From CAZSPL01 sp964608735 (lineage in GTDB: Bacteria > JAJVIF01 > JAPKYR01 > CAZSPL01), in the NCBI GenBank assembly GCA_964608735.1, contig CAZSPL010000013.1:1-31507 (forward strand): 31,507 nucleotides of DNA, in the 5' to 3' direction. The notes under the pieces were generated by a model. That model saw only the letters and a list, made by a program, of their open reading frames with translations. It had not been told where the DNA came from and ran no database searches. Positions 15,862 through 23,796 of the stretch are shown in pieces. The translations under genes were made by a program, and so were the position numbers. Within the stretch, counting starts at the first letter, position 1; each line of letters starts with the position of its first letter.

Positions 15862-16179
15862 ATGAAATACTGGCGAAAACCTCTTGACTTCGACAAGGTC
15901 ACTGTGCCGCGCGGAGATGTCAGGATCATCATTGACCGCTGCAAAGGCTGCGGGTTCTGCGTGGAGTACTGCCCGAAGGACGTTCTTGAGATGTCCAGCG
16001 AATTCAACATCAAGGGCTATCATCCGCCCATGGTGGTGAAACGCGGGGAGTGCGTGAATTGCAACCTATGCGAAATGATCTGCCCCGAGTTCGCGATATT
16101 CAGCGTGGATGCCACGGAGAACGGCATCGTGGCCGACGCGGAGCTCGACGTGGATATTTCCGCAGAGAAGAAGGAGTGA
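15862..16179 (+). CDS. korD: 2-oxoacid:ferredoxin oxidoreductase, delta (ferredoxin) subunit
   Basis: 105 residues from ATG 15862 (Met-Lys-Tyr-Trp-Arg-Lys-Pro-Leu-Asp). Two [4Fe-4S] motifs are complete: Cys27, 30, 33, 37 (CKGCGFCVEYCP) and Cys64, 67, 70, 74 (CVNCNLCEMICP). The frame is open back to TTG 15739, but the upstream part overlaps the structured leader and does not look conserved; the chosen start matches family length. The ribosome site is weak (GAAAG). It relays electrons from the KorAB catalytic core to free ferredoxin or directly to Hdr. It is the first gene of a four-gene kor set, with korA 4 nt downstream. Confidence 0.85.
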   Translation: MKYWRKPLDFDKVTVPRGDVRIIIDRCKGCGFCVEYCPKDVLEMSSEFNIKGYHPPMVVKRGECVNCNLCEMICPEFAIFSVDATENGIVADAELDVDISAEKKE

Positions 16180-16183
16180 GACA

Positions 16184-17350
16184 TTGAAAACCGATCCGGC
16201 GGGCGTGCTTACGGGCGCCCATTATCTTGATGGAGACTACGCTTGCGGTGAAGGAGCGATGGCGGCGGGCTGCCGGTTCGTCGCGGGCTATCCTATCACG
16301 CCGTCCACCGAAGTGGTGGAGCGTATCGCGCAACGATTCCCGTTCATGGGCGGGACATTCATCCAGATGGAAGATGAACTTGCGAGTATGGCGGCGGTAG
16401 TCGGTGCGGCATGGACGGGCACGAAATCGATGACGGTTACGAGCGGTCCCGGTTTCAGCCTGATGATGGAGAACATCGGTCTTGCCGCGATGATGGAAGC
16501 GCCATGCGTGGTGGTCAACGTACAGCGCGGCGGGCCATCGACGGGACTTCCCACCATGACCGGCCAGGCGGACATGATGCAGGCGCGATGGGGCTCGCAT
16601 GGGGACTATGAGATCATAGCCCTCAGCCCCCAGTCGCCGCAAGAATCATTCGACCTGATGATCGACGCTTTCAACCTTTCGGAGCTTTACCGCGTGCCGG
16701 TGATGTTCATGATGGACGAATGCGTCGGTCATATGACCGAGAAGGTCATCATCCCGAAGGCGGAAGATATCGAAATAGTCCCGCGGGAGCTGACAGCGGT
16801 ACCGCCGGACGTCTACTTGCCGTATCACTTGATCGCCGACAAGGAAATAATGATCCCGCAGTTCGCCAGGGCCGGGGATGGTTACAAGTTCCACACTACC
16901 GGGCTGACGCATGATGAGAAGGGCTACCCGGTGATGAGTGCGGAATGCCAGGAATGGAACGTGCGAAGGCTCGTGGAGAAGATCAGGAACAACGCGGAGA
17001 AAATAGCGAAATATGATATCGAGAATGTCGAGGGTGCTGACGTGGTGCTGGTGACCTACGGCATCACCGCGCGAGTGGCCCGTATGGCGTTGGACATAGC
17101 GCGGAAGAAGGGCCTCAAGGTCGGCGTAATAAGGCTTATCGTCGTATGGCCGTTCCCGGAGTTTTTAATCCGCGAACTGGCACCCAAGGTCAAGGCTTTC
17201 GTGGTGCCCGAGATAAACTACGGTCAGATGGTGCTGGAAGTCGAGCGATGTTCGGCGGGGAAGTGCCGGGTCATCCACGTGCCGCATGGCGGCGGCGGCG
17301 TGCATAACCCGGACGATATCGTCAAAACAATCGTGGAGGCGGCAAAATGA
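16184..17350 (+). CDS. korA: 2-oxoglutarate (2-oxoacid):ferredoxin oxidoreductase, alpha subunit
   Basis: 388 residues. The start is TTG 16184, seven nt after a clean AAGGAG; the open frame extends further upstream inside korD but has no ribosome site there. The pyrimidine-binding domain motif YPITPSTEVVE and the TSGPGFSLM segment are typical of the alpha subunit. So is QRGGPSTGLPT, which is the KorA/PorA substrate loop. It catalyses oxidative decarboxylation of a 2-oxoacid with CoA to acyl-CoA, CO2 and reduced ferredoxin, or the reverse carboxylation. 2-Oxoglutarate is the most likely substrate given the D-A-B-C subunit set, but pyruvate or branched-chain oxoacids cannot be excluded from motifs alone. 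Its stop overlaps the korB start (ATGA). Confidence 0.92.
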   Translation: MKTDPAGVLTGAHYLDGDYACGEGAMAAGCRFVAGYPITPSTEVVERIAQRFPFMGGTFIQMEDELASMAAVVGAAWTGTKSMTVTSGPGFSLMMENIGLAAMMEAPCVVVNVQRGGPSTGLPTMTGQADMMQARWGSHGDYEIIALSPQSPQESFDLMIDAFNLSELYRVPVMFMMDECVGHMTEKVIIPKAEDIEIVPRELTAVPPDVYLPYHLIADKEIMIPQFARAGDGYKFHTTGLTHDEKGYPVMSAECQEWNVRRLVEKIRNNAEKIAKYDIENVEGADVVLVTYGITARVARMALDIARKKGLKVGVIRLIVVWPFPEFLIRELAPKVKAFVVPEINYGQMVLEVERCSAGKCRVIHVPHGGGGVHNPDDIVKTIVEAAK

Positions 17351-18237
17351 CACAGGAAATAGCGAATAAAAGCTGCGAAGAACACCCGATATCCCCGTTT
17401 CTCCGGATGGACCGGATACCGCACATATGGTGCCCGACATGCGGCATCGGCACGGTAGTCAAATGTTTCGCGAGCGCGCTGGAGGAATCGAAGGTCGACC
17501 TCGACAAGCAGACGATCGTTTCAGGCATAGGATGCACGGGGCGCGTCGCGGGTTATATGAAGCTCGACGCGTTCCACTCCACCCACGGGCGGGCGATACC
17601 GTTCGCCACCGGCCTGAAGCTCGGCCGCCCGGAGTTAAACGTGACAGTATTTTCCGGCGACGGCGATCTATCGGGCATCGGCGGCAACCACCTTATCCAT
17701 GGGGCACGGCGGAACATGGACCTGCTCGTTATCCTGGTGAATAACTTCATCTACGGCATGACCGGCGGTCAGAACGCTCCGACTACGCCGATATCGGCGA
17801 AGTCGTCGACGATGCCCTACGGGAACTACGAGACCCCGTTCAACCTTGTGCATCTTGTCGCGAGCTGCGGTGCTCCGTATGTCGCGCGATGGACCGCGCT
17901 TCATATCAGGCGGCTGACCGCATCGTTCAAGGAAGCGCTCGGCAAAAAGGGGTTCAGGTTCATCGAGGTCATCGCGCCGTGCCCGACGCTGTATGCGCGT
18001 CTCAACAAGCTTGGGACCGGGTTCGACCTGATGAGGTTCTACCACGACAATGCCGAGATCAAGCATGGCGCGAATACGATAGACTGCGATATAGATTTTC
18101 AGAACAAACTCATATGCGGGAAATTCGTCGATATCGAGAAACCCACGTTCTTAGAGAGGATGCAGGAGCATAACACGAGGATATTCGGCGATAAATATGT
18201 CCCGATGGACCCCGAGGGAGGTTGGATCCATGAGTAG
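17347..18237 (+). CDS. korB: 2-oxoacid:ferredoxin oxidoreductase, beta (TPP-binding) subunit
   Basis: 296 residues. The N-terminal WCPTCGIG (28-35) supplies the first Cys pair of the proximal [4Fe-4S] cluster, and Cys63 follows in GIGCTGR. The TPP motif runs from GDGD (104-107) to the Asn-Asn pair (132-133), within VNNFIYGMTGGQ. It binds TPP-Mg and forms the catalytic core with KorA. It starts at ATG overlapping the korA stop, and ends 8 nt inside korC, so the set is translationally coupled. Confidence 0.94.
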   Translation: MTQEIANKSCEEHPISPFLRMDRIPHIWCPTCGIGTVVKCFASALEESKVDLDKQTIVSGIGCTGRVAGYMKLDAFHSTHGRAIPFATGLKLGRPELNVTVFSGDGDLSGIGGNHLIHGARRNMDLLVILVNNFIYGMTGGQNAPTTPISAKSSTMPYGNYETPFNLVHLVASCGAPYVARWTALHIRRLTASFKEALGKKGFRFIEVIAPCPTLYARLNKLGTGFDLMRFYHDNAEIKHGANTIDCDIDFQNKLICGKFVDIEKPTFLERMQEHNTRIFGDKYVPMDPEGGWIHE

Positions 18238-18823
18238 GACGGAAATTCGAATAACCGGTTTCGGCGGCCAGGGGGTTGTGAAGAGCGGCTATATCATCGG
18301 GAGGGCGTGCGCGATCGACGCCGGGAACCACGCCACGATGATCCAGAGCTTCGGGCCGGAAGCGCGCGGCTCGTCGTGCAGCGCGACGATGTCGGTATCG
18401 AAGGATGAAATACTGTACCCGTACATAGGCCGCCCGGATATTTTCGTGGTCATGTCGGGCGACGGTTATGATAAGTACAAGGATGAATTGAAAGAGAACG
18501 GGCTGCTTATTTACGAGGCCGACCTCGTGAAACCAAACGTCAAGAAGGGCCAGCCGGCATACGGCATAACGTCCACCCGCATCGCCGAGGAACTTGGCCG
18601 GAAGATTATCCAGAATATCGTCATGATAGGATTCTTCACCGCCATCACGCAGTTGGCGACGCGCGAAGAGATGCGCAAAGCGGTGGAGGCATCGGTTCCC
18701 GAGGGCACCCAGGAATTGAACCTCAAGGCGTTCGACGCGGGGTATGAGTATTTCGAGGAGCACTACGGGAAGAAGAGCAAGAAGAAAGAGAAGGCGGCGG
18801 CGTCCGCCGATACCTCCGAATAG
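18230..18823 (+). CDS. korC: 2-oxoacid:ferredoxin oxidoreductase, gamma subunit
   Basis: 197 residues from ATG 18230. ITGFGGQGVVKSGYIIG is the N-terminal signature of the gamma subunit, followed by the conserved QSFGPEARGSS. The C-terminus has a Lys/Ala-rich tail (Lys-Lys-Ser-Lys-Lys-Lys-Glu-Lys). A GGGAGG precedes the start at 18215-18220. The next gene follows after 41 nt with its own strong ribosome site. Confidence 0.94.
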   Translation: MSRTEIRITGFGGQGVVKSGYIIGRACAIDAGNHATMIQSFGPEARGSSCSATMSVSKDEILYPYIGRPDIFVVMSGDGYDKYKDELKENGLLIYEADLVKPNVKKGQPAYGITSTRIAEELGRKIIQNIVMIGFFTAITQLATREEMRKAVEASVPEGTQELNLKAFDAGYEYFEEHYGKKSKKKEKAAASADTSE

Positions 18824-18864
18824 GAATAGTGGGAAGCAATTAACCGATTCAGGAGGCCTTTGCC

Positions 18865-21800
18865 GTGGACAATTCCACAGAAAAGGACAAAGGAATCGAG
18901 CCGATAACCGATAAACGGGCCGTAGTGATAGGCGGCGGGATTGCCGGCATCCAGGCAGCGCTGGATTTGGCGAATGCCCGCATCCGCGTCACCCTGGTGG
19001 AGAAGTCGCCGACGCTCGGTGGGCGTATGGCGCAGTTGGACAAGACATTCCCCACCATGGACTGCAGTATATGAATTCTCGGGCCTAAGATGCTCGATGC
19101 CGGTCGGCATCCACTCATCGATGTAGTCACAATGGCCGAGGTCGTGGACTGCCAGGGCGAGCCTGGAAATTTCAGGGTGAAGGTTCATCAGAACCCGCGT
19201 TTCGTACGCGAGGATCTTTGCGTGGCATGCGGATCGTGCGTCGAGGCATGCCCGCAGGTCATCGGCAATGAATTCGATGTGGGACTTAAGTCCCGCAAAG
19301 CGGTATATCGTCCGTTCCCGCAGTCGGTACCGGCTGCCTATGTCATCGACCGCGATCCGTGCATCAACGACCATGTGCTGGTGGACCGGATCCGGAAGAT
19401 GGCGAAAGTCCGGGACAGGCGTCACGGGCGTGCGAGCGATACCGAGGCAGACAAATCCGAGGTACCCGCGGGTGCGTTCGGATGCCTGAACGACCAGCTC
19501 CTCGCCTGCAACCGGTGCGTCGAGGCATGCGAGCCCGGGGCGATAGATTTCGACATGTCGCCGAAGGAGTGGTGGATCGACGCCGGGGCGATACTTGTGG
19601 CGACCGGATTCCAGGAGTTCGACGCGCGCAAGCTGGGGAATTACGGCTATGGCAGGCTGCCGGACGTCATCACGAGCCTTGAGCTGGAACGGATGCTGAA
19701 CGCGACCGGCGTAACCCTTGGACATGTGGTGCGCCCGTCGGATATGCAAACGCCCAAGCGTATTGTTTTCATTCAATGCGTCGGGGCCCGCGGCGAAGGC
19801 GGACGGCCATACTGCAGCCGGTTCTGCTGCATGAACGCGGTGAAGGACTCGATGCTGATAAGGCAGCACGATCCTGAAGTTGAAGATATAACGATTCTTT
19901 ATACCGATATAAGGGCGTTCGGGAAGGGGTTCGACGATTTCGTGGAGCGCTCGAAGAAAGAAGCCACGGCGCTGTATATCCGCGGACGACCGGCGAAGGT
20001 CAGCATGAGTCCGACCGAAGAAGGGGTGCTCGAGGTATTCGTGGAGGATACGATCGGGCATGAGTTGAAGCGCATCCCGGCGGACCTGGTGGTGCTTTCG
20101 GTGGCGGCGGCGCCCAACGACGGCGCAATAGAGTTGGCTCACACGCTGGGTATCGAAGTCGACAATAACGGTTTCATCAAGCGTCTCGACCCGGCGATAT
20201 CGGCGGTTGACAGCACGCGCCCGGGTATATTCGTATGCGGCAGCGCGGTTGGCCCGCAGGTAATCCCGGACTGCGTGGCGCAGGCATCGGCGGTGGCTTC
20301 GAGAGCGCAGAGATATCTCACCGGGCACCGGATAGAAATAAAGGAACGGGACGTCAAGCAGCGCGACATGTCCGGCCCGCCGCGCGTGGGCGTGCTGGTA
20401 TGCCACTGCGGAATAAATATAGCGGGGCTCCTCGACATAGATGACCTCGTCGAGTATGCCAAGACCATCCCCGATGTCGTATTCGCGGCGGACCACCAGT
20501 TCGCATGTTCATCCACCGGCCAGGAAGAGCTGGTCGAGCTGATAGAGGAGCATGTGTTGAACCGGATAGTGGTAGCGGCATGCACGCCGCGTACGCACGA
20601 GCCGGTTTTCCGCGAGACGTGCGCGCAGATAGGGATGAATCCATATCTAATGGAAATGGTCAACATCCGCGACCAGTGTTCGTGGGTGCATGTGAAGCAT
20701 CCCGAGGAAGCCCAGGCGAAAGCGCGGAACCTCATACGGATGGGTGTCGCGAGAGCGCGGAACCTTCAGCCGTTGATGGAAGGGGACGTTGCGATGACGC
20801 AGACAGCCCTTGTGATCGGGGGAGGCATCGCCGGCATACAGGCCGCGACCGACCTCGGCTTCAAGGGATTCCCGGTTACGCTCGTGGAGAAAAACACGGA
20901 GCTCGGCGGCAGGCTGAAAAGTCCGAATTTAAAATATCTCTATCCCAACCTGCGTCCGGCAAAGGAAGTGCTCGAAGCCAAGTTGAAGCTTCTCGCCGAG
21001 AGTGGCGCGCGGGTGCTGACGGAGACGGAAGTCGAGAATATCACGGGATATGTAGGAAATTTTGAAGTCACGTTAAAAGGCGTGGATGAGAAGCTCGAAG
21101 TCGGGGCGATCATACTCGCGGTAGGGGCCGACCTCTACGACCCGGGGGATGAATACCGCTACAACGAGCTGCCCAACGTCATCACGAGCCAGGAGTTCGA
21201 GGAGCTTTTCATCAAGCACGACAAGAGCTTCGAGATAAACGGCAAGAAGCCGAAAACGGCATCGTTCATATTGTGCGTGGGTTCGCGCGAGAAGGACGGG
21301 TTCACCGGATGCTCGCGCTATTGCTGCCCGACCGCCATCAAGCAGGCGATCGAGCTTTCGGCGCAGGGGATCGATTCCACGATATTCTATCGCGACATCC
21401 GCACCATATCGACCGGCGCGGAAGAGATGTATCGCGAGGCCCGCGGGAAGGGTGTGCTTTTCATCCGCATCCCGCCCGATGAGAGGCCCGTGGTCAAAGG
21501 TGAGAAAGAAGCGGAATGGGTGGAATCGTTCGATGAGCTGTTGAACCGTCGTCTCGAAGTGCCCTCCGACCTTGTTGTGCTTGGCGTGGGTATGTGCGCA
21601 CGTCAGCCGGAGACACATGATTTCCATGACATGCTGAAGGCGAGCCTCGGCTTGGACGGGTTCTTCATGGAGCGGCATCCCGAGCTTGCGCCGGTGGAGA
21701 CCGCCGTGGAAGGTTTGTTTTTGGCGGGTACTATCCAGGGGCCGAAGGATATCGTGGATACGGTGGCGCAGGCATCGGCGGCCGCCGCGAAAGCGGCGAC

Positions 21801-22074
21801 ATACCTCGCGCACGAGCGGGTCAAGCTCGACCCGACGGTAGCGGTGGTAAACCAGGAGAAATGTCGCGGATGCGGCAAGTGCGCCGAGATATGCCTCTTC
21901 CAGGCGCCGAAGCTCGTGCCGCTCGAGGACGGAACATTCGTGGCGGAAATCAACGCGAGCCTGTGCAAGGGATGCGGCACGTGCGGAAGCTGGTGTCCGT
22001 CGGGTGCGATTATATCGAGTCACTTCACAGACGATCAGATAAACGCAATGATCGACGCATTCTTCATCAAGTAG
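18865..22074 (+). CDS. hdrA: Selenocysteine-containing double-module heterodisulfide reductase subunit A
   Basis: 1069 residues when TGA 19072-19074 is read as Sec70. GTG start, AGGAGG eight nt upstream. First module: FAD site GGGIAG (23-28), LGGRMAQLDKTFPTMDCSI-Sec, and ferredoxin-type Cys at 119-130 and 215-222. The CVGARGEGGRPYCSRFCC segment, conserved in HdrA, follows. Next comes the domain normally at the HdrA N-terminus (VGVLVCHCGINIAG, about 508-521). A second FAD module follows (GGGIAG, 652-657) with CSRYCCPTAIK but no MDCSI-Cys/Sec motif. Two C-terminal [4Fe-4S] sites end it (CRGCGKCAEIC, CKGCGTCGSWC). HdrA carries the bifurcating flavin in HdrABC-MvhD complexes. Here two HdrA units are fused, so it may replace an HdrA dimer. 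Other genes here end in TGA, so TGA is not generally reassigned. The alternative is a pseudogene split by a nonsense codon, which the intact downstream frame and hairpin argue against. Confidence 0.92.
19072..19111 (+). promoter_or_regulatory. In-frame TGA (Sec) codon and bacterial SECIS hairpin, hdrA copy 1
   Basis: TGA lies at 19072-19074. GATGCC (19096-19101), loop GGTC (19102-19105) and GGCATC (19106-19111) make a perfect 6-bp stem. The loop starts 27 nt after the TGA. This is within the known range for bacterial SECIS elements, whose apical loop contains a conserved GU. The hairpin is inside the coding region, as expected for bacteria. Confidence 0.88.
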
Positions 22075-22084
22075 GAGTCGTCGA

Positions 22085-22552
22085 ATGACCAAGGCATCGA
22101 AGGCAAAAGAAAAGACAGAAACACCGAAAGCGAAAGAGCCCGCCAAGCAGTGGGATCCCGAGCTCGTGGTGTTCGCATGCAACTGGTGTTCCTACGCCGG
22201 GGCCGACACGGCGGGGGTATCGCGGTTCCAGTACCAGCCGCATTTCCGGATAATCCGTGTGATGTGCTCGGGCCGGATCCAGCCGGGATTCGTTCTCAAG
22301 GCGCTGGAGAAGGGGGCCGACGGGGTGCTGGTATCGGGATGCCATTTCGGCGACTGCCACTATATTTTCGGCAACGAGAGGGCGGTCGAGCAGTTCGACA
22401 AGACCATGGCGATGGTCAAGCTTCTGGGCATCGAGGAAGGGCGGATACGTCTGGAATGGATAAGCGCCGCCGAGGGTGCGCGTTGGGCCGAGGTCATCAA
22501 CGAGTTCACCGACCAGGTGCGCGCGCTGGGGCCGAGTCCGTTCAGAAAATAA
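22085..22552 (+). CDS. mvhD: MvhD-type [2Fe-2S] electron-transfer subunit of Hdr complex
   Basis: 155 residues. After a Lys/Glu/Thr-rich N-terminal 20 residues the MvhD domain starts at VFACNWCSYAGAD, followed by IRVMCSGRIQPGFVLKA, VSGCHFGDCHYIFGNERA and RLEWISAAEGARWAEV. The cysteines are all Cys codons, unlike selenoprotein VhuD. In methanogens and many bacteria MvhD connects HdrA to its electron donor, such as MvhAG hydrogenase or formate dehydrogenase. No such donor is encoded in the window. ATG with TAGGAG seven nt upstream, the TAG being the hdrA stop. A second MvhD domain is fused to the other HdrA. Confidence 0.93.
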   Translation: MTKASKAKEKTETPKAKEPAKQWDPELVVFACNWCSYAGADTAGVSRFQYQPHFRIIRVMCSGRIQPGFVLKALEKGADGVLVSGCHFGDCHYIFGNERAVEQFDKTMAMVKLLGIEEGRIRLEWISAAEGARWAEVINEFTDQVRALGPSPFRK

Positions 22553-22581
22553 CAGGCATATAAGGACTGGAGTCAATTATA

Positions 22582-23727
22582 ATGACAGAACTTCCGGATA
22601 TTGCGATTCAGACCCATGCATGGGCATGCTACGACTGCGGGAAATGTACCGCGACATGCCCGATAACCCGCGCGGGAGGGAATTACAGCCCGAGACGGCA
22701 GGTGCTTTCGACGAACCTCGGCCAGAGGGGAGAGATCCTCGGCAACGGGACGCTCTACACCTGCCTGACATGCAGCCTTTGCGACGAGCGCTGCCCCGCG
22801 GGGGTCGGGTTCACCAGCCTCATCATGAAGCTCAGGGAGATGGGCTACGAGGAAGGCATGGAGCCCGAATGCCCGCATGGGGGCGCGCTTCAGTCGGCGA
22901 TGCGTATGATGGCCAAGGGCGGCACGCAACAGAATCGGCTCGGGTGGCTGAGCGAAGATTTAAAAGTCGAACCGTCGAAGGGCGATGTGTTCTTCTTCAC
23001 CGGATGCACGATGTATTTCGATGCATATTTCCCCGACTTCAACGTCAGCACGCTCAACGCGACGAAGTCGACCATCCGCCTGCTCAACAAGATGGGCGTC
23101 AAGCCGGTGGTGTCGGCCATGGAGAGATGCTGCGGGCATGACCTTCTGTGGAACGGTGATACGGGGAATTTCGCGAAGCTCGCGGAATTCAATATCAACC
23201 TTTTGCTCGAAAGCGGCGCGAAGACGCTCGTGACATCGTGCGCCGAGTGCCTCCGGACATGGAAGATCGACTACGAGCCGTATTACAAGCCTGGCATGCC
23301 GCGCATGATGCACATCACCGAGTACATCGCCGAGAACAAGGACAAGCTGAAATTCAAGAAGGGCGCGGAAGAGATTATCGCGACATACCAGGACCCCTGC
23401 CGGCTCGGACGTCATCTCGGTATTTACGACGCGCCGCGCGAAGTGCTGAATGCGATTCCCGGGGTCACGCTTAACGAGATGCGTCATTCCGGGCGTGGCG
23501 CTATATGCTGCGCCGGGGGGCCGTGGTCGAGTTGCGACAGGTATGCGAAGAAGATCCAGATCGACCGGCTGAAAGAGGCGCGCGCGACGAATGCATCCAC
23601 GATGGTGACGGCATGTCCCAAGTGCCAGGTGCATTTCAGGTGCGCGATGCAGGATCCGAATTTAAAGGATGCAATAGAGATAGAGATGCGCGATATCACC
23701 GAGATACTGGTGGACGCGCTCGAATAG
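22582..23727 (+). CDS. HdrD-like (HdrC-HdrB fusion) Fe-S protein with two CCG domains
   Basis: 381 residues. Two ferredoxin [4Fe-4S] sites (Cys16, 19, 22, 26 and Cys61, 64, 67, 71) are followed by two cysteine-rich CCG domains. The first is Cys142, Cys183-184, Cys220/223 (ERCCGHDLL, TSCAECL). The second is Cys273, Cys309-310, Cys345/348 (DPCRLGRH, AICCAGGPW, CPKCQ). Both CCG sets are complete, so each may bind a noncubane [4Fe-4S] cluster as in HdrB. Relatives are HdrD, GlpC and LldE-type subunits. No haem or membrane segment is present, so it is a soluble partner. It probably provides a second disulfide- or thiol-reducing site in the Hdr complex. GGAG nine nt upstream of ATG. Confidence 0.9.
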   Translation: MTELPDIAIQTHAWACYDCGKCTATCPITRAGGNYSPRRQVLSTNLGQRGEILGNGTLYTCLTCSLCDERCPAGVGFTSLIMKLREMGYEEGMEPECPHGGALQSAMRMMAKGGTQQNRLGWLSEDLKVEPSKGDVFFFTGCTMYFDAYFPDFNVSTLNATKSTIRLLNKMGVKPVVSAMERCCGHDLLWNGDTGNFAKLAEFNINLLLESGAKTLVTSCAECLRTWKIDYEPYYKPGMPRMMHITEYIAENKDKLKFKKGAEEIIATYQDPCRLGRHLGIYDAPREVLNAIPGVTLNEMRHSGRGAICCAGGPWSSCDRYAKKIQIDRLKEARATNASTMVTACPKCQVHFRCAMQDPNLKDAIEIEMRDITEILVDALE

Positions 23728-23762
23728 AAGAAAAATAGAAAAAGAGCTGACCGTTTAGTAAA

Positions 23763-23778
23763 AAGCCCCCGCGGGCTT
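23763..23778 (+). other. Intercistronic hairpin upstream of second hdrA
   Basis: AAGCCC-CCGC-GGGCTT is a perfect 6-bp stem in the 69-nt gap before the second hdrA, just ahead of its GGAGGG. On the plus strand no T-run follows, so it is probably a processing or stability element. On the minus strand it would read GGGCTTTTTAC, a weak terminator. Confidence 0.45.
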
Positions 23779-23796
23779 GATAACGGAGGGATTTTG

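Noticed and set aside
16109..16184. Earlier start for korA inside korD
   Set aside because: No ribosome site is present there, whereas TTG 16184 is seven nt after AAGGAG and gives the family-typical N-terminus.
19072..19090. hdrA copy 1 as two separate genes or a pseudogene
   Set aside because: The same frame continues for about 1000 codons with conserved HdrA motifs on both sides of the TGA. A SECIS-like hairpin and a paralogue with the same arrangement are present.
18763..20496. Minus-strand frame of 577 codons over hdrA
   Set aside because: It is Arg/His-rich and motif-free, an antisense shadow of the high-GC hdrA and korC genes.
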